NCBI RefSeq assembly: GCF_003026285.1
Contig: NZ_PYOD01000001.1
Coordinates: 248,001-312,000, forward strand
DNA length: 64,000 nucleotides
Direction: 5' to 3'
Source of the DNA: Photobacterium profundum
GTDB taxonomy: Bacteria > Pseudomonadota > Gammaproteobacteria > Enterobacterales > Vibrionaceae
The translations under genes were made by a program, and so were the position numbers. Of the stretch, positions 48,301 to 55,982 are shown piece after piece; the stretch's first letter is position 1; each line of letters begins with the position of its first letter. Below the pieces are notes generated by a model. It had not been told where the DNA came from. It searched no databases and saw only the letters and a program-made list of their open reading frames with translations.

Positions 48301-48594
48301 GCCCATAAAGCAGACTTCATCTTTTACTATGGGGTAATAATCACGAATGATCACCCCTGCTGTAGGATCTCCCGGTATATCGTCAAAACGCGCGATACGT
48401 ATTACACCTGCAATTTTCTCAGCGTCTTCTGTATCTATCTTATTGACTTTACCTGCCGGAATATCAGCGTAGCGGCATACTCCATAAAGCATGCCAGGAA
48501 TCTGAATGTCATTACCGTAAATCGCCTTTCCCGTCACTTTAGCAAGTCCATCGACCCGAGGGGTGCGCTTGCCAAGCTGATTAAAGCTAGTCAT
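45316..48594 (-). CDS. Xanthine dehydrogenase, molybdopterin domain fused to FAD domain
   Basis: A 1092-aa molybdenum hydroxylase subunit. Residues about 1-770 are the Moco large subunit (RTPRVDGLAKVTGKAIYGND at the start; GGSFGGKDD; the catalytic Glu726 in KSIGEPATELA). From about 795 to the end is the FAD-binding medium subunit (IAGGTDVLVQGRMQSG, NRATVGGNIVNAAPCADS). The order Moco-FAD with a separate Fe-S subunit differs from the usual separate XdhABC and from the eukaryotic Fe-S-FAD-Moco chain. ATG 48594 follows AAGGA; the frame opens at 48639. A structured leader lies upstream. Xanthine is likely from the purine permease in the operon, but the exact purine is inferred. Confidence 0.9.
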   Translation of the reverse strand: MTSFNQLGKRTPRVDGLAKVTGKAIYGNDIQIPGMLYGVCRYADIPAGKVNKIDTEDAEKIAGVIRIARFDDIPGDPTAGVIIRDYYPIVKDEVCFMGDVVAVVVAETYEAACLAADKIKVEYTPYSPISDVHDALKPDVRRIHPDKPSNVVATHHTQRGDYEAGFARSSHVIERTFQIGFQEHAYIEPESITAYLDPTSSDLILTGSIQNPHRVRGFVSSYVGLPQAKVDVRRAVMGGSFGGKDDTIDHLSCRAGLMAMLTKRPVKFTYTREQSMVESSKRHPYHMTYKVGFDGDGKIHGMKVDILADSGAYAACTPFVTWRSVVQAAGPYDIENVRVDIQGVYTNNTYTGAMRGFGSPQIVFANESLMDEIAEHCGISAIAVREINAIKQGGHSITGQKFDNHAVSALEVMEKATTQAEYLSKVEQYKALNASDNTVKYGIGLAISYRGCSMGAEGADTSSALVSVNTDGSVNISTGVCENGQGLQTTMSLITAEVLGLPVDAVNFTEPPTSMISDGGPTVASRATITGGNAVKNGADIIKARIFSVIAETLQVAELEDTIWKDGVISNNKQPHLHITFAEAANKAKWAGVNLAAYGWFDQPDISWDEEQGCGSPYFTWVYACQVVDLKVDTSTGKLELLDITAVHDVGQVISQVGFEGQVAGGIAQGFGLGVLEDYNIEHGELKSENFDSYLLPTIKDMPPMTIMAVENADAGGPFGAKSIGEPATELAAAAINNAVSFALNKRMRQLPLTLEQLVLGYNLKKPARQSEQMLKSEEKKHTHRLTGFSVVNPASLTQALSLLQDGKATAIAGGTDVLVQGRMQSGERKLVNIADLQGLCEIIEDDTHVTIGGGVHFNCLVEHPAIAENFPLLATACHTIGSHQIRNRATVGGNIVNAAPCADSVPPLMIYGAEVELRMASSSLSEGACEGVIARRMPLSAFITGGYRTELQTGELLTKVILPKLPTQISSRSCGYIQKYSQLGRRNALNITRLSLSCLMAFDEEGHVSTCRLVDGALFSKPQRLTAVEDELLGYPLDEERLLRAEAVLMDAIDTAIGGRWSAKYKQPVFTNMFRDLMNEIRAEQAEGVSQ

Positions 48595-48658
48595 TGAAAT
48601 ATCCTTCTCAATTGGGTTCTGACTCAACAAGGTATTCACAGCGGAATTGCATGTGAGA

Positions 48659-48737
48659 TAGGGATACCCTGCAGGCCAACCCAGAGCGCAACAATCTTTG
48701 TTTACGATTATCCCTACCCGTCTTGCCTGGGCGCTCT
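48659..48737 (-). ncRNA. Candidate structured 5' leader (pseudoknot) of the xanthine dehydrogenase operon
   Basis: On the minus strand AGAGCGC (48737-48731) can pair with GCGCTCT (48689-48683), and TAGGGATA (48716-48709) with TATCCCTA (48666-48659). The seven- and eight-base-pair stems interleave, making an H-type pseudoknot. CCAGGC next to the first arm can also pair with GCCTG near 48673, offering an alternative fold. The element ends about 64 bases before the xdh start codon. Moco-sensing and xanthine-sensing (NMT1) riboswitches both occur before such genes in other bacteria; I cannot match either consensus by eye. Confidence 0.45.
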
Positions 48738-48966
48738 ATCCATTAGAAGGAACAATAAAAGACTGAATCCACTACTCTGGGGCTAATCTGTTTACCCACG
48801 AAACGATGAAGACGCATGGGTTATCCAATTACCCCTTGTCGCCATACTTTCACCGAGATACTTCCATAAAAACAGAAATGATAAACAGGTAATCTTGTTA
48901 AGCAGAAATTAGACCGACTTGGGGCAAGAATAGAAAACAAGAAGGAGATATGTGATCTTGCAGGGG

Positions 48967-49087
48967 TTGATTCTTAATCAAAGATACTAGATTAAGGATC
49001 AAGCTAATCACACCTGTAAATTACAACTGCGCACTTACGCAATGAGAGTGCGTAAATATCAGTTTGATAGTCATTTTTACTATCAAA
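48967..49087. promoter_or_regulatory. Inverted repeats upstream of the xanthine dehydrogenase operon
   Basis: TTGATTCTTAATC (48967-48979) faces GATTAAGGATCAA (48990-49002), 12 of 13 pairs with a ten-base centre. CGCACT/AGTGCG follows near 49031-49051, and TTTGATAGT (49063-49071)/ACTATCAAA (49079-49087) is a perfect nine-base repeat. They are operator-like and lie in a 700-base gap between the xdh start and the GNAT gene 3' end, in which I see no gene. Confidence 0.45.
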
Positions 49088-49180
49088 ACAATAAACAATA
49101 TCAAAATGATAAAAGTGAACATTGAGGCTAGATTGACTAAAGGTAGGGTTAGTTGAGAAGGGCAAAACTATCTATCAAGT

Positions 49181-49205
49181 TGCTCATCCACTGTGGGGAT
49201 GAGCA
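49181..49205. terminator. Hairpin downstream of the GNAT gene
   Basis: TGCTCATCC-actgtgg-GGATGAGCA is a perfect nine-base-pair stem about 100 bases after the GNAT stop. There is no T run on either side, so its role as terminator is uncertain. Confidence 0.4.
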
Positions 49206-49302
49206 TTGGCAAACGTATTGTCTTTCAGCAGGAAACAATTTTAATACTCGAAAAGCAGCCTTCTAATGTCTGTACACCGCCATTATTTATTCTATCGATT
49301 TT

Positions 49303-49917
49303 CTATACAGCTTGACCCATTTTCTTAGCCAAGTACTGGCTTGCCGTCATACCAAATAACAAACGATCATCGGTTAATTCTTCGGTATGAAAATATCCTG
49401 CTTGGTTACCTTCAAGTGCATAACCTGACTTACGTAATACACCTGCAGAACCTAAATTTTGGCTATAACAATCAGCAGCAACCTTATGTGCATTAAGCTG
49501 TTCAAATGCCACTTTAGTTAAGTACTCACATGTTAATGTACCGATACCTAGGCCCCAAGCATGCTCAGGTAACTGGAAACCAACTTCAAAATTACCCGCT
49601 AACAGCATAACTTGCGTTAAACCCGCCATGCCCATGTATTGATGGTTCTGATCACGAATGATGATAGTTAGATGTTCTGGCCACTCACCGCTTGCTATCG
49701 CTTTTTCTGTATTTTCAATGATTGGCAAGAAGAACGCTTCATACAGCTCAATGGGGGCTGGTGCGAAAAATAAAAATTTAGTCACATTCGGGTTTTCTAG
49801 CATCACTCGAATATTGGTAAAATCTTCTTGGCGAATAAGTTGGATAGTAAATGCATTTGATAGGGGAACAGGTTTCCCTTGTTTTAAATCTTCAAGTTGC
49901 AAAACGTTACTCTTCAT
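49303..49917 (-). CDS. GNAT-family N-acetyltransferase (RimJ/RimL-like)
   Basis: A 204-aa acetyl-CoA-dependent acetyltransferase. The RimJ/L-type opening, in which the substrate loop precedes TIIIRDQNHQYMGMAGLTQV, leads to the acetyl-CoA loop ELPEHAWGLGIGTLTCEYLTKVAF, with the less usual GLGIGT instead of QGKG, and then VAADCYSQNLGSAGVLRKSGYALEG. Target could be a protein N-terminus or a small amine. Monocistronic; 87 bases downstream of an AraC gene on the same strand, possibly co-transcribed. Confidence 0.85.
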   Translation of the reverse strand: MKSNVLQLEDLKQGKPVPLSNAFTIQLIRQEDFTNIRVMLENPNVTKFLFFAPAPIELYEAFFLPIIENTEKAIASGEWPEHLTIIIRDQNHQYMGMAGLTQVMLLAGNFEVGFQLPEHAWGLGIGTLTCEYLTKVAFEQLNAHKVAADCYSQNLGSAGVLRKSGYALEGNQAGYFHTEELTDDRLLFGMTASQYLAKKMGQAV

Positions 49918-50004
49918 TAATATAGATCCTGCATCAGAGCATAACCTCTAAAGCAAAATGGTGATTGAACAAAAGCGACAATGTGTGGTGAGATAAATCG
50001 CGAC

Positions 50005-50889
50005 TTATTCAAAATCACCATACACATCAATAATCAGGTTACGTGTATTCAGGTATTTGTTTGGGGTATGTCCAATCGCTTGCTTTAACTGACGAATAAG
50101 ATGTGGTTGATCACTAAAACCAAAGTGTTGTGCGATATCAGCCCAATCAGGCTCTGTTATTCTCGTATCATTCTTGGGGTCAGTTAAATTCTTAAAGATA
50201 TACATCAGAACGGCATCTAACCGCATCATCATTTCGTACTGCTTTATTGATACACCCGTTACACGCAAAAATGCCCTTTCAAGAGTTCTACGTGAGCAAA
50301 ATAGTTTAGCTTCGATCCCAACCGATGAATTATCAGCAAGTAGACTCAACGTATCACGCACCAATATACTATGGCGATCTTCTTTTGCTAATTGAATAAC
50401 TTGCGAGAACAAGTTATCCAATCGCTCAATAACATTATCCACGCTGTATTTGTTCTGATTCACCTCTTTATTTGAAGCATAGTCAGTATCAATGAGCTGC
50501 CGTATATTGGCGAGAGTGAACGATGGATGCAACAGCGACAAATCAGAGATAACCGTATTCTGTGTTTCATTGCCTTCAATACCAAATAACGCATACAGCG
50601 CACCTGCTTTAAACTTTACGCCAAGCCGAATAATACTGCCTTGGTCATTAATGCTAATTACTTTGCTGCATAGGTGAAGTAAATGGCTACCCTGCCCGAC
50701 TAATTCTTGCTGATCTTGCTGGTAAGAATACTGCTGAGTCGGCAATGTAAAAATGAGGTTAGCATTCGGATTGGGAATTAATAGCGCGGGTTCATAACCA
50801 CTATCGCTTTCACCAACCTCTAACCACCAGTATCGATCTACGTAGTGTGAAACATCAATATTGCGTGGCTGGTGCATCCAAGTTTTCAT
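50005..50889 (-). CDS. AraC-family transcriptional regulator
   Basis: A 294-aa regulator. The N-terminal part begins MHQPRNIDVSHYVDRYWWLEV and contains LLIPNPNANLIFTL, as in the DUF6597-type AraC group; the C-terminal helix-turn-helix is WADIAQHFGFSDQPHLIRQLKQAIGHTPNKYL. ATG 50889 follows GGATC; the frame begins with a TTG at 50898. It lies upstream of the GNAT gene and downstream of the TRAP operon, all on the minus strand. Its target is unknown, perhaps the GNAT gene. Confidence 0.85.
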   Translation of the reverse strand: MKTWMHQPRNIDVSHYVDRYWWLEVGESDSGYEPALLIPNPNANLIFTLPTQQYSYQQDQQELVGQGSHLLHLCSKVISINDQGSIIRLGVKFKAGALYALFGIEGNETQNTVISDLSLLHPSFTLANIRQLIDTDYASNKEVNQNKYSVDNVIERLDNLFSQVIQLAKEDRHSILVRDTLSLLADNSSVGIEAKLFCSRRTLERAFLRVTGVSIKQYEMMMRLDAVLMYIFKNLTDPKNDTRITEPDWADIAQHFGFSDQPHLIRQLKQAIGHTPNKYLNTRNLIIDVYGDFE

Positions 50890-51044
50890 GAGATCCAATC
50901 ATTTAATAAACGTCGCATGAATATTCTCATAAATCCCCTTTGTACCCAAACTTCATAACCCTCTCAGGAAAACGAATATATGCGTACATGACTAACTATA
51001 AGCATAGTTAGCCATGCATAGCACTAAACGATGAAAGCACCTAC

Positions 51045-52424
51045 CTAACCATAAACAGCATTTGGTAACCAAGTTGCAAGAGCTGGCCAATACGCTAACA
51101 AACCAAGTACGAACAATTGAATACCAATAAACGGAATCACTCCCCGATAGATTTGTGGTGTTGAGACTGAATCGGGTGCAACCCCCCGAAGATAAAACAG
51201 TGAAAAGCCAAAGGGTGGTGTTAAAAACGATGTTTGAAGGTTTAACGCAATCATTATTCCCAACCAGATTGGATCTAGCCCCATAGTCAGTAGTATTGGT
51301 GCAACAATTGGAATCACAACAAACGTAATTTCAATAAAATCTAAAAAGAAACCCAATAAAAACATGACAATCATAACTAATAGTACAGCGCCAAAAACGC
51401 CACCAGGCAGATCAATCAGAAAATCCCTAACAAGATCATCACCACCAAAACCACGGAACACTAACGAAAATACCGATGCGCCAATTAATATCATGAACAC
51501 CATCGCAGTCACTTCCGTCGTGCTTCGCATAACTTGTCGAAGAATATTCAAGTTGAAGGTTCGTTTAAAACACGACAGTATTATCGCCCCTACAGAGCCA
51601 ACCGATGCAGCTTCTGTCGGTGTCGCAATCCCCCCTAAAATTGAACCCAGTACTAATACGATCAATAAAATCGGCGGTATTAAAACGGTGAGCACTTGCA
51701 TCCACAGTTCTTTGCTGACTTTACGTTCATCTTCAGGAATAGGGGGGACTTTTTCTGGCGAGATAATCGCAATGGCAATAATGTAAAGCGCGTACAGAGT
51801 CACAAGAATCAAACCTGGAATAAGCGCGCCAAAAAACAAATCACCCACGGTGACACTGTCTGGTGCGAAGATCCCCTGATCGAGCTGAGCTTGTTGATAA
51901 GAGGATGAAATCACATCCCCCAATAGCACCAATACAATCGACGGCGGAATAATTTGCCCTAACGTACCAGATGCACAAATGATCCCTGTAGATATTTCAG
52001 GTGAGTAGCCCCGACGTAACATAGTCGGCAGCGACAGTAACCCCATGGTAACGACAGTTGCTCCGACAATACCGGTACTTGCGGCTAATAACATGCCGAC
52101 TAAGGTGACGGATAAACCTAAACCCCCCGCCATACCACCAAATACTTGCCCCATGGTATCGAGTAATTCTTCAGCTATTTTAGATTTTTCTAGCATTACG
52201 CCCATAAACACAAATAGCGGAATCGCGATTAACAGCTCGTTCGATAATATGCCTTGAATTCGATTGGGTATGGCTTCAAGAAATACAGGATCAAATGTCT
52301 CAGTTACATAACCAATTGCGGCAAATAATAAAGCTGAACCTGCTAACGAAAACGCTACGGGGTAGCCAAACAACAACACAATAAATACAACAACAAAAAG
52401 TAAAAGAGGAAGAAGCTCAATCAT
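51045..52424 (-). CDS. dctM: TRAP transporter large permease (DctM family)
   Basis: Inner-membrane channel subunit of 459 aa with about twelve hydrophobic segments. Characteristic stretches are PNRIQGILSNELLIAIPLFVFMG near residue 50, TGIVGATVVTMGLLSLPTMLRRGYSPEISTG near 115 and GFFLDFIEITFVVIPIVAPIL near 360. It works with DctQ and the periplasmic DctP in sodium-driven uptake of organic acids. Overlaps dctQ by four bases. Confidence 0.94.
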   Translation of the reverse strand: MIELLPLLLFVVVFIVLLFGYPVAFSLAGSALLFAAIGYVTETFDPVFLEAIPNRIQGILSNELLIAIPLFVFMGVMLEKSKIAEELLDTMGQVFGGMAGGLGLSVTLVGMLLAASTGIVGATVVTMGLLSLPTMLRRGYSPEISTGIICASGTLGQIIPPSIVLVLLGDVISSSYQQAQLDQGIFAPDSVTVGDLFFGALIPGLILVTLYALYIIAIAIISPEKVPPIPEDERKVSKELWMQVLTVLIPPILLIVLVLGSILGGIATPTEAASVGSVGAIILSCFKRTFNLNILRQVMRSTTEVTAMVFMILIGASVFSLVFRGFGGDDLVRDFLIDLPGGVFGAVLLVMIVMFLLGFFLDFIEITFVVIPIVAPILLTMGLDPIWLGIMIALNLQTSFLTPPFGFSLFYLRGVAPDSVSTPQIYRGVIPFIGIQLFVLGLLAYWPALATWLPNAVYG

Positions 52425-52993
52425 AATGCGTGCTCCTCGTCATGTTCATCGAGCGCTTTCACTGCATCTTCATAACCCGCAATGGTTAAAAGTGCCTTCA
52501 TACTTTCTGCCAAGCCTTGCACAATCATTAATATAGGCATTAATAGAATCGTGGTTTTAAAAAGATAGCGGGCATCAACTCCCCCAGCTTCTTGCGAACC
52601 TTCAAATATTTTCCACGACAAGGCGACATATTCCCAAGCAATGATAAAAATGAATAAGCAGGTCGGTAACAAAAGAAAAAGAAAACCGAATAAATCAATC
52701 CACGCTTTCTTTTTATTCGACATAGGGCGATAGAATATGTCGACTCTGACATGCGCACCTTTGAGCAGTGCATAAGCAGCACCCAACATGATGACATAAT
52801 TATGAAAATATGTGATTAATTCCTGTAGAAAAACCGAACCCGTATTAAACACATAACGCATAACAACAACGACAAAGGTGATTAATACTATGGCTAAAAC
52901 AAACCATGAAACAAACCGACCAGTAATATCACTGAAGCGATTAATACGCCGTATAAAACTGATAACAGCGGGAGATGGTGCGTCCATACACAA
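52421..52993 (-). CDS. dctQ: TRAP transporter small permease (DctQ family)
   Basis: A 190-aa membrane subunit with four hydrophobic helices and the conserved VFLQELITYFHNYVIMLGAAYALLKGAHVRVDIFY region. The family pattern is the Glu before the tyrosine-rich stretch and the HVRVD motif. It is the middle gene of dctP-dctQ-dctM. The start ATG overlaps a short N-terminal hydrophilic stretch without certainty; Met3 is possible. Confidence 0.92.
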   Translation of the reverse strand: MCMDAPSPAVISFIRRINRFSDITGRFVSWFVLAIVLITFVVVVMRYVFNTGSVFLQELITYFHNYVIMLGAAYALLKGAHVRVDIFYRPMSNKKKAWIDLFGFLFLLLPTCLFIFIIAWEYVALSWKIFEGSQEAGGVDARYLFKTTILLMPILMIVQGLAESMKALLTIAGYEDAVKALDEHDEEHAL

Positions 52994-53053
52994 TACTCAT
53001 TACAACATACAAATTGATGGGGTAAGCCTTCTACCCCACCGTATTACGACTCT

Positions 53054-54139
53054 TTATTCAGGGTTTCTCGCATTCAAGTAAGCTTGCTCTGAAACAGCAT
53101 GCCAATCGACCGCTTGATCACGGAAAGCAATATAAGAGGCATACACCTTCTTACTCATTTCATCTTTCTGAGCTTCTTCTGCTACCACTTCATCTGATAA
53201 GGTTTTCAGCTGGCTTAACACTTCTGCAGGGTAAGGTAATAACTTAACCTTGTGATCAGTAATCAGGCTTTGCAACGCGGCATTATTTCGTGCGGTGTAT
53301 TCAGCCAACATGTTCGAGTTAGCCACTTTTGTCGCGTTTAATACAATCGCTTGTAAGTCTTTCGGTAGCTTATCGAAGGCTTTTTTATTGATCAGCGCTT
53401 CAAGTGTTGTACCTGGCTCATGCCAACCTGGGTAATAGTAATATTTCGCAGCTTTATAAAGACCAAATGCCATATCGTTGTACGGGCCTACCCATTCAGT
53501 GGCATCAATCGCACCCGACTGAAGCGCTGGGAATATTTCACCACCCGGTAGCAATACAGGCGTGCCTCCTGCACGTTTTAATACCTCGCCCCCAAGACCT
53601 GGGATTCGCATTTTCAAGCCTTTAAGATCATCAAGGGTTTTGATTTCTTTATTAAACCACCCCCCCATTTGCACACCTGTATTACCACCAGGCATCGGAA
53701 TAATCCCAAACGGTGCATAGGCTTCTTGCCACAGTTCTAAACCACCACCACTATAAATCCAACCGTTCATCTCTTGCGCGGTTAAGCCAAAAGGTACAGC
53801 CGCAAAAAACTGACCTGCAGGTACTTTTCCTTTCCAATAATACCCTGCACCATGCCCCATTTCAGCAGTACCACGCGACACTGCATCAAAAACTTCAAGC
53901 GCACCGACAAGCTCTTTTGCACCGTATACTTTGACTTGAATACGGCCATTACTCATTTCATTAATTTGGTTGGCTAAATCATTTGCACCTGTACCTAAAC
54001 CAGGGAAATTCTTAGGCCATGTGGTCACCATTTTCCACTTATATTCAGCGCTTGCTGCCTGCACAATAAGTGGGGTAAAAAGCACACTGGCGACTGTTGT
54101 AATCAGTGCTAACTTTTTAATTACTTCTTTCAACTGCAT
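53054..54139 (-). CDS. dctP: TRAP transporter substrate-binding protein (DctP, TakP-like)
   Basis: Periplasmic binding protein of 361 aa. ATG 54139 follows AAGGAGAGC, and residues 1-29 form a Sec signal (LFTPLIVQAASA). The segment from KMRIPGLGGEVLKRAGG to WVGPYNDMAFGLYKAAKYYYYPGWHEPG is very like the TakP group that binds 2-oxo acids or lactate as dimers. With DctQ and DctM it makes a full TRAP system. Substrate is inferred; a 2-oxo acid or hydroxy acid is likely. An inverted repeat about 200 bases upstream may be its operator. Confidence 0.9.
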   Translation of the reverse strand: MQLKEVIKKLALITTVASVLFTPLIVQAASAEYKWKMVTTWPKNFPGLGTGANDLANQINEMSNGRIQVKVYGAKELVGALEVFDAVSRGTAEMGHGAGYYWKGKVPAGQFFAAVPFGLTAQEMNGWIYSGGGLELWQEAYAPFGIIPMPGGNTGVQMGGWFNKEIKTLDDLKGLKMRIPGLGGEVLKRAGGTPVLLPGGEIFPALQSGAIDATEWVGPYNDMAFGLYKAAKYYYYPGWHEPGTTLEALINKKAFDKLPKDLQAIVLNATKVANSNMLAEYTARNNAALQSLITDHKVKLLPYPAEVLSQLKTLSDEVVAEEAQKDEMSKKVYASYIAFRDQAVDWHAVSEQAYLNARNPE

Positions 54140-54336
54140 CCTGCTCTCCTTGTTGTTCTCGCACTTGTATTCCAATACTGAAGCTCGTAAAAGTCGTTAC
54201 CAACGCATTATTAAGCTTGCGAAGTGGTACAGATCCTTCACCCTATAGATTAACGTTTATATCGCCCACTATTAGGTTACAAATTTGTTAATACAACTGT
54301 AGACATAACTGACACTTATAAAAATTTAATTGGTCT

Positions 54337-54358
54337 ATGTTTGAAGCTGATCAAACAT
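54337..54358. promoter_or_regulatory. Inverted repeat upstream of the TRAP operon
   Basis: ATGTTTGA-agctga-TCAAACAT, with perfect eight-base arms, sits between the exopolysaccharide terminator and the dctP start, 200 bases upstream of the latter. A ten-base palindrome ACAAATTTGT is at 54279-54288. Likely regulator sites; the regulator is unknown. The remaining 54140-54515 gap holds only these and the terminator. Confidence 0.4.
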
Positions 54359-54400
54359 TCATTTGCTCTATATGAATAAAAGTTCACTTGAAATTGGAAG

Positions 54401-54449
54401 AAAAAACACCCCAATCCTTCCGCTAGAGTTAGCATTAGGTATTGAGGTG
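54401..54449 (-). terminator. Terminator of the exopolysaccharide operon
   Basis: On the minus strand CACCTCAAT pairs with ATTGGGGTG (one G-U), with an inner GCTA/TAGC, and runs into TTTTTTC. It lies about 70 bases after the last gene of the operon. Confidence 0.85.
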
Positions 54450-54515
54450 GTATGCAAATGCACAATGATTAGGAAGCGGTTTAACTTATAACCAAGTAAC
54501 CTAAGTATATAAGGT

Positions 54516-55793
54516 TCAAGTAACGCTCTGCGTCTGAGGCGATTTCATAGTAATCAACCACTGCTCAATGGCTTTAGGAGACATAACATTGGGATCGCCT
54601 AAATCAGAGTCTTGAGCATTGATCAGTTCAGGCGGTACATTATTGATGATCAACTCTAGATCTTCATGAGATAAAATTTCGCGTTCAAATACATCTGCCA
54701 TCTCTGTACTGTGCGCTGCATGTCTTGCGCGAACCGCCTTTACTAAACCATCAAGCAGGGTATACCACGTCGTCATTGGCCCTTGCACAATAGAAGCGGA
54801 TTCGGCAGCAGAATCAATGAAAGCAAAAGGTACTGTTGTTATAGACTGATTCATCTCCATCGCAGCAAGAATCCAGTCGGTATCAAATGAGAAATCATAC
54901 ACTGTCGGTGTTTTGACAATTTTTCTTAAAGCTACATTACCGTATAGTTTAAATGCCGCTTGAGTGTCTTTAATACCTTTAGTAAAAATTTCTTGCCCTA
55001 TCATTCGCTGTATATGACGTAATGTTTTGATACCCACACCCCAGCGTTCTTCCTGCTTGACCAAAATTGAATTAGGATGCTTACGATTACCCAACACAAC
55101 TTGATAATCATTTTTGATATAAGGCTCAATAAGCAAACCCAACTGCCCTAAGTGAACAGAATTATCTGCATCGGTATACACAACACAATCGACATTATCT
55201 TTTAAGGCAACCTCACAGCCATAAATAATCGCGCCACCTTTACGCGAATCATCAACATGATGAAGGTTCTGCAAAGGGCCAGAGCCAGTGGGTATCACAT
55301 CTTGAAGCGCTAGCACGGTCACTTTATTCTTATCAGCATGTGAAGCCAGTATATTCTTCGCTATACCGACACTATTATGCGGACACCCATCATCAACGGG
55401 GTATAAATGCCAATCAACCGATGTACCTTTTGTTATCCAATTTAGCTGATTTATTTTTGTTCGCAGTGAGTCTTCACCGTGAGGGTTAGTTACACTCTTT
55501 ACATTTAATCGATTATGTTCACCCCACATGGCAAATATGACGCCAATCGTTAGTGGTTTGTTCAGTGATAATAAATAACGACGCGACTCGACCAATTTAA
55601 TCGCGAGGCGGAATTCTAGAGGGCACATAACCTCTTTGACCATTTTTTTATAAAATTCAGTTGATACATCTGTAAGACAATATAGTGTATTTGAAAGAGT
55701 CATTAGTTTTTTTTGATGTGCTTCTTCTGTAAGATCAAAAAAATCACTGGAGGATTCTAATTCTTTATAAACAATGCTTTCTGCTGGCGTCAT
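54516..55793 (-). CDS. Soluble GT-A-fold glycosyltransferase
   Basis: A 425-aa cytoplasmic glycosyltransferase without membrane segments. The nucleotide-sugar half has LTIGVIFAMWGEHNRLN, VDDGCPHNS near residue 123 and the DxD-like metal site VVYTDADNSVHLGQ near 205-218, all typical of family-2-like inverting enzymes. An N-terminal helical stretch of about 75 residues and a C-terminal extension of about 60 are unusual. It is the last gene of the leftward polysaccharide set, 189 bases after its neighbour, so it may have a promoter of its own. Sugar donor and acceptor cannot be told. Confidence 0.75.
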   Translation of the reverse strand: MTPAESIVYKELESSSDFFDLTEEAHQKKLMTLSNTLYCLTDVSTEFYKKMVKEVMCPLEFRLAIKLVESRRYLLSLNKPLTIGVIFAMWGEHNRLNVKSVTNPHGEDSLRTKINQLNWITKGTSVDWHLYPVDDGCPHNSVGIAKNILASHADKNKVTVLALQDVIPTGSGPLQNLHHVDDSRKGGAIIYGCEVALKDNVDCVVYTDADNSVHLGQLGLLIEPYIKNDYQVVLGNRKHPNSILVKQEERWGVGIKTLRHIQRMIGQEIFTKGIKDTQAAFKLYGNVALRKIVKTPTVYDFSFDTDWILAAMEMNQSITTVPFAFIDSAAESASIVQGPMTTWYTLLDGLVKAVRARHAAHSTEMADVFEREILSHEDLELIINNVPPELINAQDSDLGDPNVMSPKAIEQWLITMKSPQTQSVT

Positions 55794-55982
55794 TATAAAC
55801 CCCTTCGTCCATGAGTTATGTGAGACTAATTAGTCACCCACCGAAGACAACAGGGCTTGTAAATAATACTAGTAGGGAGAACGGAATAAACAAATAATAA
55901 TGACAAATTTGAAACGAACAATTACAAAGTAAAACAGATATAATTTACCCATACTTATAATTGATTCTGTTAATAATAACAA

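Noticed and set aside
48043..48597. 184-codon ORF on the plus strand inside the xanthine dehydrogenase gene
   Set aside because: Antisense shadow of a conserved gene. The translation is Arg/His/Ile-rich and without domain features.
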